The notes: generated from the sequence alone by a model not told the origin. A stretch of 9,946 nucleotides of DNA from Bacillota bacterium (GCA_023387935.1 JAEWHG010000053.1:1-9946), one strand, 5' to 3'; positions 1 to 6,980 are shown, counted from the first letter of the stretch. Made by a program: numbers and translations.

Positions 1-252
1 TTGTACATCTATAACGCTATATAAATAATTTTATGTATGAAATCGGTTACATTTGTAATATGTATATTCTATCTTTTTTAATTAATTCCTTCTTTTTTTA
101 AAATAATTTTCATAATATTCCAACAATTTTTCGGAGAATAAAATATCTATATAAAAAACTTCTAAGGAACAATATAAGTAATTTTTTTCAAATCTAAATA
201 CGGAAAGTTTTAGTTTAAAAAATTTATATGTAACTATTTTTCTCTATCTTAT
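1..252. other. AT-rich intergenic stretch without a supported gene
   Basis: This stretch lies beyond the rsgA terminator and is very rich in A and T. I see no ribosome binding site followed by a usable start codon and no convincing RNA structure. On the minus strand one frame stays open from about 243 to 85 (53 codons, stop at 84-82), but it lacks an ATG start and a Shine-Dalgarno sequence, so I do not call it a gene. It could be chance or the decayed tail of an old gene. Confidence 0.5.
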
Positions 253-295
253 AAAAAGAGCACCTCATCATAGACTATTCTATTTTGAGATACCC
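253..295 (-). terminator. Intrinsic terminator of rsgA
   Basis: On the minus strand the RNA can form a 10-bp stem between 286-295 and 258-267 (GGGTATCTCA with TGAGGTGCTC, including three G-U pairs). It is continued by an inner 5-bp ATAGA/TCTAT stem with a four-base loop. Five U residues (253-257) follow directly. It begins only a few bases after the rsgA stop codon, which fits termination of a single-gene transcript. Confidence 0.8.
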
Positions 296-301
296 TTTAT
301 T

Positions 302-1381
302 CTATCTTTTATTTTTACTTTTAATAGATCTCTTGAACTCTTTAAAGTCTCCCATACTGCCAAACATTTCATTTATCTTCTTACGTTCTAACTCCTTAGA
401 TTTAAGCTCATTATATTGTAGTTCTCTTTGAAGCTTTCTATAGCTTTCTAAGCGTTCTATATCTAATAAACCTTCTTCTATCGCTTCTCTAACTGCGCAT
501 TTAGGTTCCTTCTCGTGGTGACAATCTGAAAATTTACATTTTCGAGCTAAATCTTCTATATCTGTAAAGGACTTCTCTAAATCTGCCCCTGTTAAACCAA
601 GCTCTCTCATACCAGGGGTATCTATAACAACTCCGCCATTAGGAATTAAAAATAATTCTCTGTGTGTTGTAGTATGTTTACCCTTATCATCATTTCTGAT
701 TCCATTCGTTTTTAATGATTCATTTTCTAATAATCTATTAATCAAAGTAGATTTACCTACGCCTGATGAACCAATAAAGGCAACAGTTTTTCCTTTTTCT
801 ATATAATCTTTAATGTTAGCATAACCTTCTTCAATCATGCTACTAGTGACTACTATATCTATGCCAATGGCCACATTTTTAACTTGTAACAGTTTATTTT
901 CAATATCATCGCATAAATCCGACTTAGTTAATACAACAACAGGAGTTGCCATACTGTCCCACGCAACAGAAATATATCTTTCCAACCTTCGTATATTGAA
1001 GTCATTATTCAGTGACATACATATTAATACAGTATCAATATTCGTTGCAATTATTTGACTATCAAATTTTACACCTGCGATTTTTCTTTCAAAGCTGCTT
1101 TTTCTTGTAAGAACATGGTGAATAATAGCATTTCCGCTTTGATTCGTTGTTCTATCTACTAAAACCCAATCACCTACCGCTGGATAGTTTGTATTATTTT
1201 TTGAAGAATAACCTATTTTACCAGAAACCTGTGCAGAAATTTCTCCATGCTCTGTAATTATCTTATACAATTCTCTATGTTGAGCAGATACTCTTGAAAT
1301 ATATAAATTTTCATCATACATTGTAGACTCTTGAATAATTCTTTCATTTAAACCTAGATCACATAAATTTACTGTTTTCAA
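302..1381 (-). CDS. rsgA: Ribosome small subunit-dependent GTPase RsgA (YjeQ/YloQ family)
   Basis: RsgA is a circularly permuted GTPase that binds the 30S subunit and helps its late maturation. The 359-residue protein shows the family order: an N-terminal OB-fold region (about 25-100, with the AVGDWV motif at 68-73), then G4 TKSD (152-155), G1 GSSGVGKS (204-211), the switch region GKHTTTH (234-240) and G3 DTPGM (254-258). A C-terminal zinc motif follows with C282, C287, H289 and C295. The start is a TTG codon, chosen because GGGAGG (1391-1396) lies nine bases upstream and no ATG occurs before codon 21. At about 360 residues it is longer than the roughly 300-residue YloQ form. As it stands alone rather than beside a prkC/stp kinase-phosphatase pair, it may be a second RsgA paralog (inference). 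It has its own promoter, leader and terminator. Confidence 0.93.
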   Translation of the reverse strand: MKTVNLCDLGLNERIIQESTMYDENLYISRVSAQHRELYKIITEHGEISAQVSGKIGYSSKNNTNYPAVGDWVLVDRTTNQSGNAIIHHVLTRKSSFERKIAGVKFDSQIIATNIDTVLICMSLNNDFNIRRLERYISVAWDSMATPVVVLTKSDLCDDIENKLLQVKNVAIGIDIVVTSSMIEEGYANIKDYIEKGKTVAFIGSSGVGKSTLINRLLENESLKTNGIRNDDKGKHTTTHRELFLIPNGGVVIDTPGMRELGLTGADLEKSFTDIEDLARKCKFSDCHHEKEPKCAVREAIEEGLLDIERLESYRKLQRELQYNELKSKELERKKINEMFGSMGDFKEFKRSIKSKNKR

Positions 1382-1390
1382 TTTTATTTT

Positions 1391-1460
1391 CCTCCCATAT
1401 TAAATTACAAACTTTAAAATATCAGGGGAGGTTTAGATGGTTACGATGCATAAACCTCCC
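1391..1460 (-). promoter_or_regulatory. Putative translational attenuator hairpin in the rsgA leader
   Basis: On the minus strand a perfect 10-bp stem joins 1451-1460 (GGGAGGTTTA) and 1426-1435 (TAAACCTCCC) around a 15-base loop. No U tract follows the stem, so it does not look like a terminator. Its 3' arm contains CCTCCC, which is also fully complementary to the rsgA Shine-Dalgarno GGGAGG at 1391-1396. The two pairings are mutually exclusive. The stop codon of the small ORF 1441-1506 sits in the loop, so a ribosome finishing that ORF would cover the 5' arm and release the 3' arm to block rsgA. The structure is seen; the regulatory role is inference. Confidence 0.4.
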
Positions 1461-1506
1461 TAATTAATACAATATCTAATTCAAAACCTATATTTATATT
1501 TATCAT
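1441..1506 (-). CDS. Possible 21-residue leader peptide upstream of rsgA
   Basis: This short minus-strand ORF starts with ATG at 1506, nine bases after a strong AAGGAG sequence (1516-1521), and ends with TAA at 1441-1443. The peptide begins MINININIGF and ends LIREVYAS. It lies about 30 bases downstream of a good promoter, between that promoter and rsgA, and its last codons form the 5' arm of the hairpin at 1426-1460. This arrangement resembles leader peptides that control a downstream gene through ribosome position. I do not recognise the peptide as a known family. It could also be a chance ORF; the strong ribosome binding site and its fit to the hairpin are the main support. Confidence 0.4.
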   Translation of the reverse strand: MININIGFELDIVLIREVYAS

Positions 1507-1543
1507 AAAACATCACTCCTTTTTTAAAATACGAACCCATTAA

Positions 1544-1573
1544 ATTATACCATTATTAAGAAATATATATCAA
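1544..1573 (-). promoter_or_regulatory. Sigma-A type promoter for the rsgA transcript
   Basis: On the minus strand, TTGATA (1568-1573) and TATAAT (1544-1549) are separated by 18 bases, with a TGG just before the -10 box. It lies directly after the xdhA terminator and about 160 bases before the rsgA start. The transcript would begin near 1537 and carry a long leader containing the small ORF and hairpin. Confidence 0.65.
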
Positions 1574-1603
1574 TAAGATTAGCCTTTCTATAAAAAATTA
1601 TGT

Positions 1604-1647
1604 AAAAACAACAAATCTACAAGGAAAATTCTTGTAGATTTGTTGTT
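1604..1647 (-). terminator. Strong terminator of the xdh operon
   Basis: A perfect 17-bp inverted repeat (1607-1623 with 1631-1647) surrounds a seven-base loop, and on the minus strand it is followed by a U run (1604-1608). It starts about 30 bases after the xdhA stop codon. The stem is long and AT-rich but without mismatch. It insulates the rsgA unit from read-through. Confidence 0.85.
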
Positions 1648-1678
1648 AGTATAGGATAAATCTCTCTCATCTTAGTTC

Positions 1679-3949
1679 CTATTTTTTCATTATTCCCATT
1701 AAAACTTTCTCCGCTGTAATAGGTAGGCTTCTTATATTTACACCAGTCGCATTAAATACAGCATTAGCAATTGCTGGTGATGGAGTATTAATAACCAATT
1801 CTCCTATAGACTTTGCTCCAAAAGGACCTGTAGGCTCATAACTGCTTTCAAATTCTACTACAATGTTTCCTACATCAAGTCTTGATGGTATTTTATATTG
1901 CATAAATGAATTATTCTTCATTTTACCTGACTCATTATAGGTAATATCCTCATATATTGCCATACCAATACCTTGTGCGATACCACCTTCTACTTGGATC
2001 TTTGCCAGCTTTGGATTAATAGGAGTACCACAATCTACTACTCCATAATAGTCTATAATATCTAGTTTTCCAGTTTCTATATCCAATTCAATTTCAACAA
2101 AGCCTGCCATAAATGGTGGTGGTGAATATGGACTTGAGTGAGATTCACTTGCCATTAAGCAATTTCCGTCTCCTACTACTAGTTCTTGAGCTAATCTATC
2201 TAGTGTAATACTATTATCGTTATTATAAATTATTTGTCCGTCAAATTCTAAAGTATCTTTTTCAACTTTCATTATCTTTGAAGCCTCATGGAGCATTTGA
2301 TCTTTTAGCTTTTCGCAAGCCTTAACAACAGCCATACCTGTTACATAAGTGGTGCTTGAAGCATAAGAACCTGTATCATAAGGTGATTGATCTGTATCTA
2401 CACCGTTTACTACTATTTTATCGATATCACACTCTAAACATTCCGCTGCTATTTGGGCAAGTATTGTATCACAACCTGTACCCATATCCGTAGCACCAAT
2501 AAGTAAGGTATAGAAACCATCATCATTCAACTTTATTTGAACTGATGCAATATCAAGACCAGCAATACCCGAACCTTGCATAGCTATGGCCATACCAACA
2601 GACCGAACTTTACTATCACTAATACGCTTATATGGGTATTTTTCATTCCATTTAATAAGCTCTTTACCCTTTTCAATACAGTTATTAAGAGTACAACTTT
2701 GGAGAGGTTCATCATGATATGCAGTTAGCACATCGCCTTCTTCAAGTAGGTTTTTCTGTTTTAAAATAATTGGGTCCATATTCAACTTTGCTGCTAATTC
2801 GTTAACTGCTGACTCGAGAGCAAATATACCTTGAGTTGCTCCATAGCCACGAAATGCACCTGCTGCCATAGTATTCGTATAAACAACATTAAAATCAAAC
2901 TTAAATGCATTGGCTTTATTATATAGTGGCATAGTTTTGTGACCTGATAAACCAACTGTAGTAGGTCCGTGTTCTCCATAGGCTCCAGTATTTGAAAGAG
3001 TGTACATAGATATAGCCTTAATATTTCCTTCTTTATCGGCACCAATTTTAACCCTCATTTTCATTTCATGTCTACTTGTGCCAGCTGAAAAGGTTTCATA
3101 TCGATCAAATACTATTTTAGCAGGCTTTCCTGTTTTCATTGTTACAATAGCAGGAAAGATTTCACTTACTGCTGTCTGCTTTGCACCAAAGCCGCCTCCT
3201 ATTCTAGGTTTAATCACTCTAACTTGTGACTTTGGTATTTCTAATGCTCTGGCAACTATTCTTCTTACATGAAAAGGAATTTGGGTTGAGCTTACAATAT
3301 TTAATCTGCCATTATAATCAAAATGTGTATATGTTCTAAATGTTTCCATCATAGCTTGATTATTAGCTTTTGTATGATAGACCTCATCTACAATAACATC
3401 ACATTTTTCAAACTCTTCATCTACATTACCACTCTCAAAACCACCAGAAGAACATATATTCCTTTTAACATCATTCCCTATATCGAAATTCACTGTATAG
3501 TTATCTTCCATATGGATTACTGTGCTATGATCTATAGCTTCTTCCATATCTAATACTGGCTTAAGAACTTCGTATTCTACTTTAATAAGCTTTAATGCTT
3601 TTTGTACTGACTTCTCATCAATACCAGCAACAATAGCTACAGGATCTCCTACATATCTTACGTATTCATCAAGTATTAATCTGTCGTACGGACTCGGCTC
3701 TGGATAGGATTGTCCTGCATTTGTAAATCTCGTTTGAGGAACATCTTTGTAGGTTAAAATACATTCTATTCCTGGAACCTTAAGTGCTGTATCTTTTTTT
3801 ATATTTAATATTCTTGCATATGCATGAGGGCTTCTAAGAAGCTTTACAATTAAGCAATTTTTTGGAGCAATATCCTCTGTGTACACTGGCTTCCCTGTAA
3901 CTAAGCCCATAGAATCTAGCTTATTAATACCTTTATTAACTACTTTCAT
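1679..3949 (-). CDS. xdhA: Xanthine dehydrogenase-type molybdenum-binding subunit
   Basis: This 756-residue protein is the catalytic subunit of a cytosolic molybdenum hydroxylase, which adds water-derived oxygen to a purine or other heteroaromatic ring. Its length matches separate-subunit enzymes such as E. coli XdhA. Molybdopterin-contact motifs are visible: GGGFGAKQ (251-258), AFRGYGATQ (365-373), GATDMGTG (485-492) and GSYASSTTYVTG (527-538). The likely catalytic glutamate is E717 in AKSIGE. The position matching the purine-binding Glu802 of bovine xanthine oxidase is Gln258, and Arg880 appears not to be conserved, so residue identity does not prove xanthine as substrate. The neighbouring xanthine permease and Xpt genes make a purine substrate likely. 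The ATG start directly follows the xdhC stop codon (TAAATG), indicating translational coupling. A different heteroaromatic substrate remains possible. No cofactor-maturation genes are in the window. Confidence 0.88.
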   Translation of the reverse strand: MKVVNKGINKLDSMGLVTGKPVYTEDIAPKNCLIVKLLRSPHAYARILNIKKDTALKVPGIECILTYKDVPQTRFTNAGQSYPEPSPYDRLILDEYVRYVGDPVAIVAGIDEKSVQKALKLIKVEYEVLKPVLDMEEAIDHSTVIHMEDNYTVNFDIGNDVKRNICSSGGFESGNVDEEFEKCDVIVDEVYHTKANNQAMMETFRTYTHFDYNGRLNIVSSTQIPFHVRRIVARALEIPKSQVRVIKPRIGGGFGAKQTAVSEIFPAIVTMKTGKPAKIVFDRYETFSAGTSRHEMKMRVKIGADKEGNIKAISMYTLSNTGAYGEHGPTTVGLSGHKTMPLYNKANAFKFDFNVVYTNTMAAGAFRGYGATQGIFALESAVNELAAKLNMDPIILKQKNLLEEGDVLTAYHDEPLQSCTLNNCIEKGKELIKWNEKYPYKRISDSKVRSVGMAIAMQGSGIAGLDIASVQIKLNDDGFYTLLIGATDMGTGCDTILAQIAAECLECDIDKIVVNGVDTDQSPYDTGSYASSTTYVTGMAVVKACEKLKDQMLHEASKIMKVEKDTLEFDGQIIYNNDNSITLDRLAQELVVGDGNCLMASESHSSPYSPPPFMAGFVEIELDIETGKLDIIDYYGVVDCGTPINPKLAKIQVEGGIAQGIGMAIYEDITYNESGKMKNNSFMQYKIPSRLDVGNIVVEFESSYEPTGPFGAKSIGELVINTPSPAIANAVFNATGVNIRSLPITAEKVLMGIMKK

Positions 3950-4411
3950 TTACTCACCATCCTTTCCTAGCTGCAAATATTTCTTGATGGCTCTTAATTG
4001 TCCCATATATCCTGTGCAACGACATAAATTTCCTGAAAGATAATGCTTTATTTCTTCATCTGTAGGATCTTTAAGTTCTTTTTTCATAGTAATTACATTC
4101 ATTAAAAACCCTGGGCTACAAAACCCACATTGATCTGCACCTTCATCTGCAATAAGCTTACCAATAATTTTAGCTTCATCTTCTAATCCTTCAAGTGTAT
4201 ATATATGCTTTTCATTAACGCTCGCTGCCAAAACAGAGCATGATAATACCGTTTTTTCATTAACCATAACAGTACACAGACCGCAGTTTGCTGTATCACA
4301 TCCACGTTTAACACTTGTGAACCCTACATTACGTAAAAAGTCTATAAGAAGCATATCTGGTTCTATTTCCTCATTAAATAATCTATTATTTATATAGCAC
4401 TTTATTTGCAT
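3950..4411 (-). CDS. xdhC: Xanthine dehydrogenase-type iron-sulfur subunit (two [2Fe-2S])
   Basis: This 153-residue electron-transfer subunit passes electrons from the molybdenum centre to FAD. The plant-ferredoxin-like N-terminal half carries C38, C43, C46 and C58 (motif GCDTANCGLC), and the helical C-terminal half carries C95, C98, C130 and C132 (QCGFCSPG and LCRCTGY). This is the full eight-cysteine set for two [2Fe-2S] clusters, and the length fits the family. One small departure is Ala-Asn before the second cysteine, where many relatives have Gly-Glu. Its start overlaps the end of xdhB by ten bases, and AGGAG (4422-4426) lies ten bases upstream. The letter follows E. coli xdhABC; it is not the XdhC chaperone found in other nomenclatures. 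Confidence 0.93.
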   Translation of the reverse strand: MQIKCYINNRLFNEEIEPDMLLIDFLRNVGFTSVKRGCDTANCGLCTVMVNEKTVLSCSVLAASVNEKHIYTLEGLEDEAKIIGKLIADEGADQCGFCSPGFLMNVITMKKELKDPTDEEIKHYLSGNLCRCTGYMGQLRAIKKYLQLGKDGE

Positions 4412-5190
4412 ATTTCTTCTACTCCTCTCTTAACAAGTACCTTAGCTAGCTGTTTTCTATATTCTGCTGATCCTCTTAAGTTTGTCCCAAACGCAACCTC
4501 ATTTGAAGCTTCCTCACATGCGGCATCTATCTGATCTTTCGTTGGATTTTGTGAAAGCATTTTAGAAGCATTCACAGCTAAAATCGCTCTATTCGGTCTT
4601 GCTCCAATAGATATTCTCCAGCCTTCATTATATTTACTAACACTAACTGCTAATACTGGAAAATCTGTAGAAGTTATTCTGTGGCTTTTATAGCTTGATC
4701 TACGTCCATCTTTTTTAATAATTATTTTAACTAAAATATCCTTTTTAATAGGCATATTTATAAATTGGTCTAGAGGAATTATACCGCCTTCATACAAGTG
4801 AACGTAACTGTCCAATGACAGTAACGCTGTTAAAATATCTGAAAATCCAAATCTAGAATATATGCTTCCTCCAATTGTTGCACAGTTTCTAAACTGCACT
4901 CCAACAATATTTTTAACTGATTCCGCTAATATTCCATCAAAATGATTGTTTATAACTTGACTTGTTTCTATTTGTCTAAGGGTCGTCATACAGCCAATCT
5001 CAATTTCCGATTCTTTCTCTATAATAGTATCTAGACCTAGCCCAGATAAATCAATTCCTTTATTATAATTTTTATTTCCCATTTTAAGCCATAACAGGCC
5101 ACCTAATATAACATTGTTTTTATTTTGATTAAGCAATTCATAAGCTTCTTGTAAGCTTTTTACAGTTATATATTCTTTTAATGAAAACAT
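4402..5190 (-). CDS. xdhB: Xanthine dehydrogenase-type FAD-binding subunit
   Basis: This is the FAD-domain subunit of a CO dehydrogenase/xanthine dehydrogenase-type hydroxylase, passing electrons on from the iron-sulfur subunit. With 262 residues it is slightly short for the family (about 260-295). Family features are a GG at 30-31 after the first strand and the motif around 99-109 (QFRNCATIGGS) followed by D118. The usual GGTDLL FAD loop is altered here to GGLLWLKM. I chose the ATG at 5190 rather than the one at 5196: AAGGGAG (5198-5204) is seven bases from the former and only one from the latter. It is the first gene of the operon, and its 3' end overlaps xdhC. The 130-bp gap to pbuX contains a terminator, so it may use its own promoter. 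Confidence 0.87.
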   Translation of the reverse strand: MFSLKEYITVKSLQEAYELLNQNKNNVILGGLLWLKMGNKNYNKGIDLSGLGLDTIIEKESEIEIGCMTTLRQIETSQVINNHFDGILAESVKNIVGVQFRNCATIGGSIYSRFGFSDILTALLSLDSYVHLYEGGIIPLDQFINMPIKKDILVKIIIKKDGRRSSYKSHRITSTDFPVLAVSVSKYNEGWRISIGARPNRAILAVNASKMLSQNPTKDQIDAACEEASNEVAFGTNLRGSAEYRKQLAKVLVKRGVEEICK

Positions 5191-5239
5191 TTTCATTCTC
5201 CCTTCTGCATTCCATTCTAGTCTATTAACGGGTATCCAT

Positions 5240-5267
5240 ATTTTAAATTACATCCAGTTGATTTTAA
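5240..5267 (-). promoter_or_regulatory. Weak candidate promoter for the xdh operon
   Basis: On the minus strand, TTAAAA (5262-5267) and TAAAAT (5240-5245) are 16 bases apart, about 50 bases before the xdhB start and downstream of the pbuX terminator. The -35 box matches consensus at four of six positions. In AT-rich DNA such matches arise by chance, so this is only the best candidate for separate transcription of xdhBCA. Confidence 0.3.
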
Positions 5268-5283
5268 CATATTTTTGAATCAC

Positions 5284-5318
5284 AAAAACCTTCTCTGAGT
5301 AAGAACTCACTAGAAGGT
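5284..5318 (-). terminator. Intrinsic terminator after pbuX
   Basis: On the minus strand, ACCTTCT (5312-5318) pairs with AGAAGGT (5288-5294), with an inner GAGT/ACTC stem around a four-base TCTT loop. Five U residues follow (5284-5288). It sits nine bases after the pbuX stop codon. It should separate riboswitch-controlled pbuX from the xdh genes, apart from any read-through. Confidence 0.8.
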
Positions 5319-5326
5319 AATTATTT

Positions 5327-6655
5327 CTATTCAAATTTTTCTTCTCTACATTGCTGAAATGCGTCTTTATCTTCTGGTAATACTAAGTTTAGTATCACGG
5401 CTATAAGAAATGATACAACTATACCACTTTGGGCAAAAATAAGTTTTACCCAACTAGGCAAGTACTGCAAAGCATCAGGTACAGAACCAAAACCTAAGCC
5501 GAACCCTAAAGCAACTGCGACAATTACTGCATTTCTTCCATACATATTTTCTTTGAATATTAATTGCATACCGCTTATTGCAATCATTGAAAACATAATA
5601 ATTGTTGCGCCTCCAAGTACAGATTGAGGAACAGCAGAAACTATAGCACCTAATTTAGGTAAAAATCCTGCTAATATCAAGAATATAGCACCTGTCATAA
5701 TTGAAAATCTATTAACTACTTTTGTCATACCAACAAGACCAACATTTTGACTGAATGATGTATTAGGTAATACACCAAAAAAAGATGCAATAATACTACC
5801 AACACCATCAGCTAATACACCACCTGATAATTCTCTATCGGTAGCTTCTCTATTTAATCCACCGGATGTTACTGCAGAAATATCTCCTATTGTTTCAACA
5901 GCAGTAGCAATATACATAATGGCTATAGGTATAATAGCTTGTATTTTAAATTCCATTTTATACAAAAATGGCTGAGGTAAACTAAACCAACTAGCTTCTA
6001 ATACAGGTGTAAAGTTTACTTTTCCCATAAATATAGCAACTATATAACCTACAATAATTCCTATTAATACAGCAGAGACACTTGTAAACCCTTTAGTAAA
6101 TTGTTTGAAAAATAATATAACAACAATAACCAAAGTTCCTAAGAATAAGTTGCTAGCAGAGCCGAAATCTGGTGCTCCAAAACCGCCAGCAAAGAATGTT
6201 ATACCAGTAGGTATAAGAGAAAGCCCAATTGCAATAACAACAGTACCTGTTACAATTGGTGGAAAGATTTTTTTAAGAGGTTTAACGAAAAAACCAAGTA
6301 CAATTTCAAGTAATGCACCTATTAAACTAGCTCCTAAAACTGCTCCATACCCATATATACCTGCTGCTGATTGTATTGTTGGTAAGAAACCAGAACTTGT
6401 CCCCATAACTATTGGCAACTTAGCTCCTACTCTCCAAATTGGATATAATTGAATAAGAGTTACAAGTCCAGCTATAAACATAGCATTCTGAATAAGTATT
6501 GTTTTTTCTTGTGCGGGGATATTTAATAACCCACAAACAATAATTAATGGTGATACATTTCCTACAAACATGGAAAGCACATGTTGCAAACCTAAAGGTA
6601 TAGCTATTTTTAAAGGTACTCTTCCATCTAATTCATAAATACTACTCTTTTTCAT
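5327..6655 (-). CDS. pbuX: Xanthine permease, NCS2 (nucleobase:cation symporter-2) family
   Basis: This is an integral membrane symporter that imports xanthine (possibly other oxidised purines) with a cation. The 442-residue protein is hydrophobic throughout, consistent with 12-14 membrane segments. NCS2 hallmarks are the QH pair (24-25), ATAVETIGDISA (251-262) with E254 and D258, and the family signature beginning QNVG (303-306) with Q303 and N304. These correspond to the E/D and Q/N residues essential in E. coli XanQ. The start at 6655 has AGGAGG (6663-6668) seven bases upstream. The in-frame ATG at 6685 has no ribosome binding site and would place the leader's Shine-Dalgarno inside the gene. 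A guanine-class riboswitch in the leader supports purine rather than uracil transport. It has its own terminator. Confidence 0.92.
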   Translation of the reverse strand: MKKSSIYELDGRVPLKIAIPLGLQHVLSMFVGNVSPLIIVCGLLNIPAQEKTILIQNAMFIAGLVTLIQLYPIWRVGAKLPIVMGTSSGFLPTIQSAAGIYGYGAVLGASLIGALLEIVLGFFVKPLKKIFPPIVTGTVVIAIGLSLIPTGITFFAGGFGAPDFGSASNLFLGTLVIVVILFFKQFTKGFTSVSAVLIGIIVGYIVAIFMGKVNFTPVLEASWFSLPQPFLYKMEFKIQAIIPIAIMYIATAVETIGDISAVTSGGLNREATDRELSGGVLADGVGSIIASFFGVLPNTSFSQNVGLVGMTKVVNRFSIMTGAIFLILAGFLPKLGAIVSAVPQSVLGGATIIMFSMIAISGMQLIFKENMYGRNAVIVAVALGFGLGFGSVPDALQYLPSWVKLIFAQSGIVVSFLIAVILNLVLPEDKDAFQQCREEKFE

Positions 6656-6663
6656 TTTTTTCC

Positions 6664-6718
6664 CTCCTCTAGTAATATTAGTCATATATCAATTCTGAAA
6701 TACTACAAAACCGAGGAG
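6664..6718 (-). promoter_or_regulatory. Shine-Dalgarno sequester hairpin of the pbuX riboswitch
   Basis: On the minus strand, CTCCTC (6713-6718) is complementary to the pbuX Shine-Dalgarno GAGGAG (6664-6669). The helix continues as TAGTA (6701-6705) with TACTA (6670-6674) across a seven-base bulge, giving 11 pairs. CCTCG at 6712-6716 can instead pair with CGAGG (6753-6757), which is part of the aptamer P1 3' strand. Ligand binding should therefore hold P1, free CTCCTC and hide the ribosome binding site. No convincing terminator is present in this leader. The mechanism is inferred from complementarity. Confidence 0.6.
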
Positions 6719-6751
6719 TTATTATTTAATACCTTATTCCACCACAATAAA

Positions 6752-6822
6752 ACCTCGTAGTCTGCAAATTTACGGTTAGCAGGTAGAAACTTTTGACCCA
6801 TATTGTCAAAATTATACGAAAT
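6752..6822 (-). promoter_or_regulatory. Guanine-class purine riboswitch aptamer upstream of pbuX
   Basis: The minus strand shows the complete purine aptamer. P1 pairs 6815-6822 with 6752-6759. P2 (TTTTGAC/GTCAAAA) is capped by AATATGG, the joining strand is GTTTCTACC, and P3 is capped by CCGTAAA. P3 has one U-U mismatch. The ligand-specifying base in GACTACG is C (6760), which marks guanine (also hypoxanthine/xanthine) rather than adenine binding. It lies about 17 bases after the predicted transcript start. Confidence 0.95.
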
Positions 6823-6845
6823 ATAATATATGAATTTTAACGTAA

Positions 6846-6873
6846 ATTTTATCACATACAAAAATTTTGTCAA
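6846..6873 (-). promoter_or_regulatory. Promoter of pbuX
   Basis: On the minus strand, a perfect TTGACA (6868-6873) is followed after 16 bases by TAAAAT (6846-6851). Transcription would start near 6839, just before the riboswitch aptamer. Confidence 0.75.
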
Positions 6874-6951
6874 GATACTGTAAGTTCTTTTTATATTTAC
6901 ATAAATAAAAATTTACCAATTTTTTATGTTTAAAGGAGCTATTAAAAAAAC

Positions 6952-6980
6952 TTGATTTTTATAAATATATCGGTTAAAAT
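6952..6980 (+). promoter_or_regulatory. Promoter of xpt
   Basis: TTGATT (6952-6957) and TAAAAT (6975-6980) are separated by 17 bases, placing the transcript start near 6987 and about 25 bases before the riboswitch. It is divergent from the pbuX promoter. The 78 bases between the two -35 boxes are A/T-tract rich, and I found no clear operator in them. Confidence 0.7.

Noticed and set aside
837..1058. Plus-strand open frame of 73 codons inside rsgA
   Set aside because: It is antisense to a well-supported gene, has no ribosome binding site and shows no family features; it is a shadow frame.
1425..1461. Hairpin 1426-1460 as a transcription terminator
   Set aside because: There is no adjacent U tract on either strand; the next U-rich bases on the minus strand come several bases later and are interrupted.
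1604..1647. The 17-bp inverted repeat as a mobile-element end or attachment site
   Set aside because: It is a single hairpin just after a stop codon with a U run on the transcribed strand, and no transposase or target duplication is near; a terminator explains it fully.
5211..5265. Imperfect inverted repeat (AACTGG ... CCCGTT) in the pbuX-xdhB gap as an operator
   Set aside because: The arms are only six bases with a mismatch and a long spacer, not above chance in this region.
6105..6452. Plus-strand open frame of 115 codons antisense to pbuX
   Set aside because: It mirrors the membrane-protein codons of pbuX and has no start signals or recognisable motif.
6656..6685. Upstream ATG at 6685 as the pbuX start
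   Set aside because: It has no Shine-Dalgarno, and the good AGGAGG lies between it and the ATG at 6655, which has ideal spacing.
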